From positions 433,594-497,593 of the forward strand of contig NZ_PYGC01000001.1 of assembly GCF_003014495.1 (NCBI RefSeq): a stretch of 64,000 nucleotides of DNA. The letters are read 5' to 3'. The first letter of the stretch is position 1. The number at the start of each line of letters is the position of its first letter. Below the pieces are notes generated by a model. The model was not told where the DNA came from. It was given only the letters and a program-made list of their open reading frames with translations, and searched no databases. The translations under genes and the position numbers were made by a program. The stretch comes from Prolixibacter denitrificans (GTDB taxonomy: Bacteria; Bacteroidota; Bacteroidia; Bacteroidales; Prolixibacteraceae). This document shows positions 1-7,409 of this stretch, piece after piece.

Positions 1-2
1 GC

Positions 3-623
3 TCATTTGCCCGTTTTGTCAGAACCCATTTCGGTTTTATTTAACAAGTTAAACAGCATTTCGCGGGCACGAAAAAGCTGCACTTTGACGGTTCCAAGGG
101 GCAAATTTAACTCTTTTGCTATTTCGTCATACGAATACTCCTTGAAATATCGGAGTTCGACTAACATGCGGTAACGCGGCTTCAGTCGGCTCACCATCCG
201 GCGAAGAATGTTGGCGCGCTGCTGACGAATATATTTTTCTTCGGGCGAAAGTGTTTCTGATTTGAAATTGGGATTGTACTCCGAATCTTTCCGGTCGGTA
301 TCGGGATTCTCCAGCGGAACCGTATTGGCTCTTCGCTTCCGCAGAAAATCGATTCCATTGTTCGAGGCAATCCGGAACAACCAGGTACTAAAGGCAAATT
401 TGGGTGAATATTGATGAAGATTGGTAAAGGCTTTTCCAAAAGCCTCGATGGTTAAATCCTCGGCATCGGCTCGGTTATTAACCATTTTTAGCAACATGAA
501 ATAAATAGCATCTTTATAACGGTTCATCAGCCGCGCAAAAGCATACTCGTCCCCTTCCCTTGCCAGCTTTACAAGCTCAAGGTCTCTACGTGCATTCTCT
601 GACAAGTTGGGGTTTATTTCCAT
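3..623 (-). CDS. ECF-family RNA polymerase sigma factor
   Basis: A sigma-70 family protein of the extracytoplasmic-function type, which would direct RNA polymerase to a small regulon. Region 2 (starting LVKLAREGDEYAFARLMNRY, with AEDLTIEAFGKAF and FSTWLFRIASN after it) and region 4 (YRMLVELRYFKEYSYDEIA, then LPLGTVKVQLFRAREML) are both present, so it should bind both the -10 and -35 elements. The open frame reaches back to 665, but the ATG at 623 has a GAGAGGAAGAA purine tract just before it and is preferred; it then overlaps the stop of the upstream glycosyltransferase by 10 bases, which suggests translational coupling. No anti-sigma factor gene is visible on this side; one could lie beyond position 1. 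Confidence 0.93.
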   Translation of the reverse strand: MEINPNLSENARRDLELVKLAREGDEYAFARLMNRYKDAIYFMLLKMVNNRADAEDLTIEAFGKAFTNLHQYSPKFAFSTWLFRIASNNGIDFLRKRRANTVPLENPDTDRKDSEYNPNFKSETLSPEEKYIRQQRANILRRMVSRLKPRYRMLVELRYFKEYSYDEIAKELNLPLGTVKVQLFRAREMLFNLLNKTEMGSDKTGK

Positions 624-1741
624 TTCTTCCTCTCCGCCGCAATGTGCTGTCTCCAGCTCATCCAACCATTAATCAGCGGCAGGCAGGTTCTGTACAGAAA
701 GCTTCGCAACACCAATCCTTTATCACCCAAACGATTCGAGGCAACTATCATCAGGATAAATTCCAGCAAGAACCGAAATGCCCAAATACCCAGAATCCAA
801 AACCGATAAGGTGATATAACCAGAAGAACCAGTAAGGCAACATCTGTCAAAATCCTGCTTACCGTATCAAGCGATAAATAGAATCGCTGGGATACAGAAA
901 ATTTTCTTCTTAATAACAAATGTTTCTTTTTTAAGTTCATCCAGTCGTAGTACATCAGCGGACCTGAAATACCCACAGAAGTGGCAGCACCGAAGGCCAC
1001 TGCCGAATTCTTCTTACGCGATAATTTGTTGACGAACATTTCGTTTTCACCGAAAGGTGTATCCAGTTGGGCGGCAAATCCCCGCTTCTCCAGGAAATAT
1101 TTTCGGCGATAAGCCAGGTTAATATTCGAAATAGGCATTGGTAATCCGAAAAACCAGGCCGGACCGTATCGAAGTGCCAGTGTGAAATTCTCAATGCGTG
1201 TCCACCATTTGCCGTAGCCGGAAGTGCGGGAATAGTTGACGTATCCGAAAACAATATCCTTTACGGGCTCCAGATAGGAAGAATAAGCCTCAAGCCAGCC
1301 CATACCCGGCACCACCACCTGCGGATCGAGGAAAATCAACCAGTCATTGTCGGCAGCTCTGATTCCCACCGTCAGCGCCAACGCATTGGCGAAATCAGTT
1401 TCCTGTTTCACGATGGTTGTCTTCAACTGTGGATACTTGCTTTTCATCACCCTCAACACGGCATCCGTATGATCTGTAGAGCAATCGTCAACAACTATGA
1501 CTTCGTAATTCGGGTAATTTTGTTCCAACAGAGGCGGCAAAGTTTCCTTTAATTCTTCGGCATAGTTCCGGGAAGTAATAATCAGCGAAACCGATGGCTT
1601 CTCTGACGAAGGTTGTTGCTTCTTTCGAAAGATCAGTGAGGCGAGCGAAATCAGATAAACCAACTGAATAAGCGTTCCTATTGCCAAAACAGCCATTCCG
1701 ATAAGTTCCACCAAACTAAATGTAAGAGTATCTGTCAGCAT
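614..1741 (-). CDS. Membrane-anchored family 2 glycosyltransferase
   Basis: A GT-A fold glycosyltransferase, 375 residues, probably making a cell-surface polysaccharide or glycolipid. An N-terminal membrane segment (about residues 8-35) is followed by the catalytic domain with the family opening VSLIITSRNYAEEL and the nucleotide-sugar motif VIVVDDCSTDHTD. C-terminal hydrophobic segments (about 295-345) anchor it again. The position where the metal-binding DxD is expected reads FLDPQVVV, so the second acidic residue is absent; activity is likely but the donor site is atypical. It is the first gene of a two-gene unit with the sigma factor downstream. The acceptor and the sugar cannot be told from sequence. 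Confidence 0.9.
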   Translation of the reverse strand: MLTDTLTFSLVELIGMAVLAIGTLIQLVYLISLASLIFRKKQQPSSEKPSVSLIITSRNYAEELKETLPPLLEQNYPNYEVIVVDDCSTDHTDAVLRVMKSKYPQLKTTIVKQETDFANALALTVGIRAADNDWLIFLDPQVVVPGMGWLEAYSSYLEPVKDIVFGYVNYSRTSGYGKWWTRIENFTLALRYGPAWFFGLPMPISNINLAYRRKYFLEKRGFAAQLDTPFGENEMFVNKLSRKKNSAVAFGAATSVGISGPLMYYDWMNLKKKHLLLRRKFSVSQRFYLSLDTVSRILTDVALLVLLVISPYRFWILGIWAFRFLLEFILMIVASNRLGDKGLVLRSFLYRTCLPLINGWMSWRQHIAAERKKWK

Positions 1742-1766
1742 TATTCTTTTGGTTTTCCGAGTCTCC

Positions 1767-1774
1767 CAAAAATA
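1767..1774 (-). promoter_or_regulatory. -7 promoter box for the glycosyltransferase/sigma unit
   Basis: The minus strand reads TATTTTTG, matching the Bacteroidota -7 consensus TAnnTTTG, about 26 bases before the ATG at 1741. No clear -33 TTG was found. Confidence 0.6.
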
Positions 1775-1864
1775 GATAATGACGGAGTATAATACCTACA
1801 TATCGTTATTTTTTTTTCACATATCTCAATCATAAGCTTTCCGGGGATATTACACCATAATAAT

Positions 1865-1872
1865 TATCTTTG
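1865..1872 (+). promoter_or_regulatory. -7 promoter box for tgt
   Basis: TATCTTTG matches TAnnTTTG and lies 18 bases before the preferred ATG of tgt at 1891. It also covers the TTG at 1870 that would be the first codon of a longer reading, so that longer start is excluded. Confidence 0.7.
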
Positions 1873-1890
1873 TGCGTCAAATTTTTGGTA

Positions 1891-3021
1891 ATGAAGTTCG
1901 AACTACAATATACACTGCAGGGAACCAAAGCCCGTGCGGGAAAACTTTATACTGCTCACGGCGAAATTGAAACACCGATTTTTATGCCTGTCGGAACAGT
2001 GGGCTCGGTAAAAGGCGTCCATTTTCGTGATCTGAAAGATGATGTAAACGCCCAGATTATCCTGGGAAATACTTACCACCTGTATCTTCGCCCGGGTATG
2101 GATACCATCGAAAAAGCGGGAGGTTTACACAAATTCAACGGCTGGGACGGTCCCATCCTGACGGATAGTGGCGGTTTCCAGGTTTTTTCGCTGGGCGACA
2201 TTCGTAAACTATCGGAAGAGGGAGCTAAATTTCAGTCGCACATTGATGGTTCCCGGCATATGTTTACGCCGGAAAATGTGGTGGATATTCAACGGACCAT
2301 TGGCGCCGATATCATCATGGCTTTCGATGAATGCCCTCCGGGAGATTCCGATTTCGACTACGCAAAAAAGTCGCTGGAGCTAACCCAACGCTGGCTGGAA
2401 CGTTGTGTCAAACGTTTCGATGAAACGGAACCGAAATATGGTTACGACCAGACGCTCTTCCCCATTGTTCAGGGAGGAATTTATCCGGAATTGAGAAAGA
2501 AAGCGGCTGAGCACGTCATCTCTTTCGAACGCGACGGTTATGCCATTGGCGGTCTTTCGGTAGGAGAAAAAGAGGAAGATATGTATTCGACTATTGAGGT
2601 GGTAAACGAAATTCTTCCGAAAGATAAACCCCGTTACCTGATGGGAGTCGGTACGCCAGTCAATATTCTGGAAGCCATCGACAGAGGTGTGGACATGTTC
2701 GATTGCGTGATGCCCACCCGGAACGGACGGAACGGAATGTTATTCACCAGCGAGGGCATTATTAACATCAAGAATAAAAAATGGGAGAACGACTTTTCAC
2801 CAGTCGACCCGAATGGCACCTCGTTTGTTGATCACCATTACACTCGGGCTTATTTGCGGCACTTATTCCAGGCAAAAGAAATGCTGGGAGCCCAAATCGG
2901 AAGTCTCCACAACCTGGCCTTCTATCTTTGGCTGGTTGGTGAAGCCCGGGAACAGATTAAGGCAGGAACATTCAAACAATGGAAGAATGTTATGGTCGAA
3001 AAAGTGAGTCGTCGTTTGTAG
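1891..3021 (+). CDS. tgt: Queuine tRNA-ribosyltransferase
   Basis: Exchanges guanine 34 of tRNAs with GUN anticodons for the queuosine precursor. The core is typical: FMPVGTVGSVKG near the N-terminus, the substrate loop LTDSGGFQVFSL with catalytic Asp, GGLSVGEK, and DCVMPTRNGRNGMLFTS with the nucleophilic Asp. The zinc site is unusual: where bacterial enzymes normally carry CxCxxC before the AYLRHL motif, this one reads DPNGTSFVDHHYTRAYLRHL, with no cysteine; only the later His (SLHNLAF) remains. The start is the ATG at 1891, giving 376 residues; the TTG at 1870 falls inside the promoter box. It is followed after 46 bases by the LptF/LptG permease, likely in one operon. Confidence 0.96.
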   Translation: MKFELQYTLQGTKARAGKLYTAHGEIETPIFMPVGTVGSVKGVHFRDLKDDVNAQIILGNTYHLYLRPGMDTIEKAGGLHKFNGWDGPILTDSGGFQVFSLGDIRKLSEEGAKFQSHIDGSRHMFTPENVVDIQRTIGADIIMAFDECPPGDSDFDYAKKSLELTQRWLERCVKRFDETEPKYGYDQTLFPIVQGGIYPELRKKAAEHVISFERDGYAIGGLSVGEKEEDMYSTIEVVNEILPKDKPRYLMGVGTPVNILEAIDRGVDMFDCVMPTRNGRNGMLFTSEGIINIKNKKWENDFSPVDPNGTSFVDHHYTRAYLRHLFQAKEMLGAQIGSLHNLAFYLWLVGEAREQIKAGTFKQWKNVMVEKVSRRL

Positions 3022-3067
3022 TTTACTATTAAATTCGCAGAAAATTACGCTTAGTCGCATGCAGCTG

Positions 3068-4159
3068 ATGTCAAAACCATACTTAAAAAAAATTGACGTA
3101 TACATCATCAAAAAGTTTCTGGGTACCTTTTTTCTGGCAATTGCCCTGATTATTGGTATCTCGATTGTTTTTGACATCTCCGAGCACATCGACGAGTTCA
3201 TCAGTCGTCATGCTCCACTGCGCGCTATTGTTTTCGATTTCTACCTGAACTTCATTCCCTACTTTGCGAACCTGTTCAGTAGTCTGTTCACCTTCATCGC
3301 GGTTATTTATTTTACCTCGAAGATGGCTTACAACTCCGAGATTATAGCCATCCTTGCCAGTGGAGTAACTTACAAACGACTAATGCGCCCCTACATGATT
3401 GGCGCAGGAATTATCGCTTTGATGTCGTGGACATTGGGAAATTTTGTTATTCCGCCGGCCAATACTGTTCGCATCGATTTCACCAACAAATACCTGAAAG
3501 GAGAATACAATAACCAGGACCGAAACATCCACAGGCAGTTGGAACCGGGACTCTATATCTACATGCGGAACTACAACAATAAAAACGATGTAGGATATAA
3601 ATTCTCTATCGAGAAATTTAAAGACCATAAACTGGTTTCGAAACTGATTTCCGACTATGTGAAGTGGGACCGCGACAAGAAAAAATGGGTGATTCACAAC
3701 TACTACATTCGTGACCTGAGCGGACCGACAGAAAAAATCACATCAGGTGCTGTAATTGATACCACCCTCCGTATGAAGCCGGAAGATTTTGGCCGGCAAA
3801 AAAACCTCGAAGAGACGATGAACTATTGGGAGTTGAATCATTACATCGAGGATTTGAAGTTGCGCGGTGTGGACAATGTCGTGCAATACGAAATCGAGAA
3901 ACATAAACGAACATCCGGACCTTTTTCCACATTTATCCTCTCGATCATCGGTGCAGCACTCGCTTCGCGGAAAATCAGGGGTGGAATGGGACTCCACTTG
4001 GGTATCGGCTTGTTACTCAGCTTTTCTTACATCATGTTCCTCCAGGTATCGACCGTTTTCGCCACCAAAGGAGGGATGGATCCGTTTATTGCGGTCTGGA
4101 TACCCAACCTCCTGTATTCCATTATAGCTATCTTCTTATACAGGTGGGCATCCAAATAA
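3068..4159 (+). CDS. LptF/LptG family lipopolysaccharide export permease
   Basis: Inner-membrane permease of the YjgP/YjgQ family, which together with LptB extracts lipopolysaccharide from the inner membrane for transport to the cell surface. It begins KKIDVYIIKKFLGTFF, leading into the first membrane segment; two more segments follow around residues 50-115, then a periplasmic beta-jellyroll region (about 125-265), then three segments in the C-terminal third (from SGPFSTFILSIIGAALASRK onward). The ATG at 3059 is three codons upstream and cannot be excluded. It sits directly after tgt, and a terminator follows at 4219. Whether it plays the LptF or LptG part cannot be told, since only one copy is in the window. 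Confidence 0.88.
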   Translation: MSKPYLKKIDVYIIKKFLGTFFLAIALIIGISIVFDISEHIDEFISRHAPLRAIVFDFYLNFIPYFANLFSSLFTFIAVIYFTSKMAYNSEIIAILASGVTYKRLMRPYMIGAGIIALMSWTLGNFVIPPANTVRIDFTNKYLKGEYNNQDRNIHRQLEPGLYIYMRNYNNKNDVGYKFSIEKFKDHKLVSKLISDYVKWDRDKKKWVIHNYYIRDLSGPTEKITSGAVIDTTLRMKPEDFGRQKNLEETMNYWELNHYIEDLKLRGVDNVVQYEIEKHKRTSGPFSTFILSIIGAALASRKIRGGMGLHLGIGLLLSFSYIMFLQVSTVFATKGGMDPFIAVWIPNLLYSIIAIFLYRWASK

Positions 4160-4218
4160 TCGAACAATAAAAACTGTTATTCAATTTTTTGATATCTAAA
4201 TAGATAGAGATGTCATTT

Positions 4219-4253
4219 AATGTCGGGTCGTGCTCTTTCCCGGCATTTTTTTT
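4219..4253 (+). terminator. Terminator after the tgt-permease operon
   Basis: AATGTCGGG pairs with CCCGGCATT (one G-U pair) around an 11-base loop and is followed by a run of T. It ends where the promoter box of the next operon begins. Confidence 0.8.
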
Positions 4254-4254
4254 A

Positions 4255-4262
4255 TAATTTTG
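4255..4262 (+). promoter_or_regulatory. -7 promoter box for the carboxyltransferase operon
   Basis: TAATTTTG matches TAnnTTTG, giving a leader of about 70 bases. The leader holds an inverted repeat, GATCATC at 4292-4298 and GATGATC at 4311-4317, which could be an operator or an RNA hairpin. Confidence 0.6.
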
Positions 4263-4336
4263 ACCCCCGAAGTAGATGAACTTTATAGGTGATCATCCTG
4301 GCTTTTCAAGATGATCTTGAATTTAAATCGTAACCT

Positions 4337-5881
4337 ATGTCATTAAAAAGAAACATCCTGGACCTCCGTAAACGCAAGCAGGAGGTACAGCTGGGGGGTG
4401 GTGAAAAAGCCATCGAAAAACAAGTGGCCATGGGTAAAAAGACGGCCCGTGAAAGGATCATGTCAATTCTGGACGAAGATTCTTTCCACGAGTACGATCT
4501 TTTTGTTGAGCACACAGCTCGTGATTTCGACATGGACAAAAAGGTGTTACACGGCGATGGTGTTATCATCGGGACAGGTACTATTTACAATCAGCCTGTT
4601 TGTATTTATGCACAGGACTTCACCGTAGCCGGTGGTTCACTCGGTTTGATGCATGCCCGCAAAATCACCAAAATCATGGACCACGCCCTGAAAATGCGCG
4701 TCCCGCTTATCGGTATTAACGACTCCGGTGGTGCCCGCATCCAGGAAGGTGTCAATTCTCTCGCCGGTTATGGTGAGATTTTCTACCGGAACACCAAAGC
4801 TTCCGGTGTTATTCCGCAGATTTCAGTTATCCTCGGCCCTTGTGCCGGTGGAGCCGTTTATTCTCCCGCTTTAACCGATTTCGTATTTGTAGTGGAAAAC
4901 ATCTCCAAGATGTTTATCACCGGACCAAGTGTTATCAAAACAGTGCTTGGCGAAGAAATCAGTATGGAAGAGCTGGGTGGAGCCCGGGTACACAGCGAAA
5001 TTACCGGTAATGCCCATTTCTTCGCCGAAAGCGAGGATCAATGCTTCGACCAGATCAAAAGCCTGATTTCATTTATTCCGTGGAATAATACGCAGAAAGC
5101 ACGTAAATTCCCGCCCCAGGAGCCAACCTCTTCGCTCAATGTGGAAGAGATTGTTCCGTCCGATCCGAGGCGTCCGTATGACATCCGCGATATCATTCGC
5201 GCTGTGAGCGACAGTAGCGAGTTTCTCGAGATTATGGAGAATTTCGCCCGCAACATCGTTATCGGTTTTGGACGTATCAAAGGCGAGACAGTGGGTTTTG
5301 TAGCCAACCAGCCCAAATATCTGGCCGGGGTACTCGATTGCGACAGCTCGGATAAAGCCGCTCGTTTTATCCGCTATTGCGACTCGTTTAACATCCCGAT
5401 TGTCACCCTCGAAGATATGCCTGGTTATCTGCCCGGCGTCGATCAGGAACACGCTGGTGTCATTCGCCACGGAGCTAAACTGCTGTATGCCTATAGTGAA
5501 GCAACTGTTCCGAAAATCACCGTTATTCTGCGTAAAGCATATGGTGGAGGTTACATTGCCATGAACTCGCGCCACCTGGGTGCCGATTTCGTATTCGCAT
5601 GGCCAACTGCCGAGATTGCTGTGATGGGACCCGAAGGTGCTGCTAATATTGTCTTCCGTAAGGAAATTGCTGAAGCAGAAAATCCGGACGAAGTTCGGAA
5701 ACAGAAAATCGAAGAGTACAAAGAAAAATTCGCCAACCCGTTTGTGGCCGCTGCCAAAGGTTACATCGACGAGGTGATTGAGCCGGCTGAAACCCGTGCC
5801 CGATTGATTCACTCGCTGTCACTTTCCGACAACAAAGTGGATGCCCGTCCGGCGAAGAAACATGGTATTCCTCCGTTCTAA
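4337..5881 (+). CDS. Acyl-CoA carboxyltransferase subunit (propionyl-CoA carboxylase beta / methylmalonyl-CoA decarboxylase alpha type)
   Basis: Carboxyltransferase subunit of 514 residues that moves a carboxyl group between biotin and an acyl-CoA, most likely propionyl-CoA/methylmalonyl-CoA. The N-terminal half has KKTARERIMSILDEDSF, then the first oxyanion region (INDSGGARIQEGVNSLAGYG) and the ILGPCAGGAVYSPALTDFV motif. The C-terminal half has VTLEDMPGYLPGVDQEH and RKAYGGGYIAMNS, the second crotonase-fold site. The next gene is the biotin carrier. No biotin carboxylase and no membrane decarboxylase beta subunit lie nearby, so sequence alone does not decide between an ATP-driven carboxylase and a sodium-pumping decarboxylase. 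Confidence 0.93.
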   Translation: MSLKRNILDLRKRKQEVQLGGGEKAIEKQVAMGKKTARERIMSILDEDSFHEYDLFVEHTARDFDMDKKVLHGDGVIIGTGTIYNQPVCIYAQDFTVAGGSLGLMHARKITKIMDHALKMRVPLIGINDSGGARIQEGVNSLAGYGEIFYRNTKASGVIPQISVILGPCAGGAVYSPALTDFVFVVENISKMFITGPSVIKTVLGEEISMEELGGARVHSEITGNAHFFAESEDQCFDQIKSLISFIPWNNTQKARKFPPQEPTSSLNVEEIVPSDPRRPYDIRDIIRAVSDSSEFLEIMENFARNIVIGFGRIKGETVGFVANQPKYLAGVLDCDSSDKAARFIRYCDSFNIPIVTLEDMPGYLPGVDQEHAGVIRHGAKLLYAYSEATVPKITVILRKAYGGGYIAMNSRHLGADFVFAWPTAEIAVMGPEGAANIVFRKEIAEAENPDEVRKQKIEEYKEKFANPFVAAAKGYIDEVIEPAETRARLIHSLSLSDNKVDARPAKKHGIPPF

Positions 5882-5914
5882 AACGGGATTTTCTGTTAAC
5901 CAAATCCTTTCAAA

Positions 5915-6235
5915 ATGGAAGAAAGTACACCAAAATATCAAACCTTTGTGGTGAATAGCGCCAAGTACAAAACGCTTTACACGAAGAAGTTTGAAACTCG
6001 AAAAAAATGGGAACGCCCAAATCCGTTTGAGATTCGTTCCTATATTCCGGGAACCGTCTTAAAGATGTGTGTAAAAACCGGACAGGAAGTAAAAGAAGGT
6101 GAATGCCTTCTAATTCTTGAAGCCATGAAAATGGAAAACAAGATCGAGATGCCTTTTGATGGTAAAATCAAAGAGATTCACGTCGAAGAAGGTGTCAAGA
6201 TTCCGAAAGATGTTATCATGGTAACCATCGAATAA
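5915..6235 (+). CDS. Biotin carboxyl carrier protein
   Basis: A small biotin carrier of 106 residues. The C-terminal half is a complete biotinyl domain with the acceptor motif EAMKMENKI, the biotinylated lysine being K72; flanking IPGTVLKMCVKTGQEVKEGE and the closing VEEGVKIPKDVIMV strands are intact. The N-terminal 40 residues are charged and carry no recognised domain; the long Ala/Pro linker found in many carriers of sodium-pump decarboxylases is missing. It follows the carboxyltransferase by 33 bases and is the last gene of that operon, before a strong terminator. It presumably serves that carboxyltransferase. Confidence 0.93.
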   Translation: MEESTPKYQTFVVNSAKYKTLYTKKFETRKKWERPNPFEIRSYIPGTVLKMCVKTGQEVKEGECLLILEAMKMENKIEMPFDGKIKEIHVEEGVKIPKDVIMVTIE

Positions 6236-6240
6236 ACAAC

Positions 6241-6273
6241 AAAAGCTGCCTCAATCGGGGCAGCTTTTTATTT
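6241..6273 (+). terminator. Terminator after the biotin carrier gene
   Basis: AAAAGCTGCC pairs with GGCAGCTTTT around an 8-base loop, followed by T-rich sequence. Confidence 0.9.
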
Positions 6274-6369
6274 TTCCCTTCCGGGGAATAAATCCCCTTT
6301 CAAAATTCTTACCGCACATTTTCACAACGATAGATAAGTTTTCAGGCAAAAACAGCCAATCCTATCGAT

Positions 6370-6516
6370 AGCAAGGCATAACCAACACGTAGCAACACAC
6401 GACTGACGCGAAGAAATCCATAACGGACCTGTAGCAACACGTCACGCACCTGAAGCAATGCACGACCGACCTGTAGCAACTCACGCCGGACGCGAAGCAA
6501 CGCATCCAGAACGATT
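6370..6516. repeat. Degenerate 21-bp tandem repeat array (seven copies)
   Basis: The word AGCAA (AGAAA in copy 3) recurs at 6370, 6391, 6412, 6433, 6454, 6475 and 6496, always exactly 21 bases apart. A rough consensus is AGCAACNCACGACNGACCTG plus one base. The last base of successive units alternates T, A, T, A, T, A, T, so the true period may be 42. The array fills most of the space between the terminator at 6241-6273 and the 3' end of ispE. No gene is called in this stretch. Function unknown. Confidence 0.85.
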
Positions 6517-6545
6517 CGCAGCTGACCTCCCCTAAAAACAAAAAA

Positions 6546-7364
6546 CTAGAATACTTCCGTCCAGAGAAAACTCCCTTCCGGGAAATCGCTATCGCGCCAC
6601 ATAGGTTCCGCGCGGAATAATCCGAAAACCGACGAGCCACTCCCCGACATGGAGGTATAAACAGCTCCCCGCTCCTTCAGCTTTTCTTTTATAGTTTCTA
6701 TTTCCGGAAAACGTTGAAAAATTCCTACCTCAAAATCATTGACAACGCTTCCCTGCCAGTTGTTAACCGACAACTGAATGGCTTCTCTCAATCGAATATC
6801 CGGTATCCCGGGATGAACTCCGGCATAAGCCTCTTTGGTTCCTACTTCAACCGGAGGTTTCACCAGTAACAAATGCCATCCCGCCAAACTCAGCGGAAGA
6901 GTCTCCAGCTTCTCTCCGATTCCGGACGCAAACGAGGGGATATTTTCAAGGAAGAAAGGACAATCAGCACCAAGCCTTGCTGCATACGACATCAGCGTCT
7001 CTGAGGGGATATTCAGCCCGAAAAAGTCATTCAGCCCTTTTAACATAAAAGCAGCGTCGGAAGAACCACCGCCTAAACCAGCACCAAACGGTATGACTTT
7101 GTGCAGATGAATATCGACTCCCGGCAACGAATAATCGGCCGCCAGCATTCGGTATGCTTTCACCACCAGGTTATTCTCCGGGTTTCCTCCAACTTCAATT
7201 CCACTATTGCTGAAACAAACTTCTCCGGTATGGTTCTCAATAAACTCCAGACCGTCCTGCAGTTTCAACGGATAGAATACGGTTTCCAATTCGTGGTAAC
7301 CGTCCTCCCGCTTTCGCAGAATGTTCAGGCCGATGTTTATTTTGGCGTTAGGAAATACTATCAT
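6546..7364 (-). CDS. ispE: 4-diphosphocytidyl-2-C-methyl-D-erythritol kinase
   Basis: GHMP-family kinase of the non-mevalonate isoprenoid pathway; it phosphorylates the 2-hydroxyl of CDP-methylerythritol. At 272 residues it is normal length. The N-terminus FPNAKINIGLNI holds the catalytic Lys, the ATP-binding loop reads IPFGAGLGGGSSDAAFML, LGADCPFFL carries the catalytic Asp, and MSGSGSSVFGLF is the third GHMP motif. It is transcribed after gcvP, but a terminator hairpin lies in the 45 bases between them, so it may be expressed partly on its own. Confidence 0.96.
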   Translation of the reverse strand: MIVFPNAKINIGLNILRKREDGYHELETVFYPLKLQDGLEFIENHTGEVCFSNSGIEVGGNPENNLVVKAYRMLAADYSLPGVDIHLHKVIPFGAGLGGGSSDAAFMLKGLNDFFGLNIPSETLMSYAARLGADCPFFLENIPSFASGIGEKLETLPLSLAGWHLLLVKPPVEVGTKEAYAGVHPGIPDIRLREAIQLSVNNWQGSVVNDFEVGIFQRFPEIETIKEKLKERGAVYTSMSGSGSSVFGLFRAEPMWRDSDFPEGSFLWTEVF

Positions 7365-7373
7365 AGGTTAGCA

Positions 7374-7403
7374 AAATAAATCCGGGGAAGTTTCCCCGGA
7401 TTT
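7374..7403 (-). terminator. Terminator after gcvP
   Basis: A perfect 12-base stem, AAATCCGGGGAA with its complement, around a 2-base gap, followed on the minus strand by ATTTATTTTG. It separates gcvP from ispE. Confidence 0.75.
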
Positions 7404-7409
7404 ATGAGT

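Noticed and set aside
5069..5812. A 247-residue minus-strand frame opposite the carboxyltransferase
   Set aside because: It is antisense to a gene with clear motifs throughout; composition and lack of motifs mark it as a shadow.
6370..6516. CRISPR array
   Set aside because: The unit is 21 bases without separate repeat and spacer parts, copies are too divergent, and no cas genes are nearby.
6362..6640. A 92-residue minus-strand frame made of seven cysteine-rich heptads
   Set aside because: Its start lies inside ispE in another frame, there is no promoter box or ribosome site, and any 21-base repeat leaves a frame open by chance. I list the array as a repeat and keep the peptide only as an idea to test.
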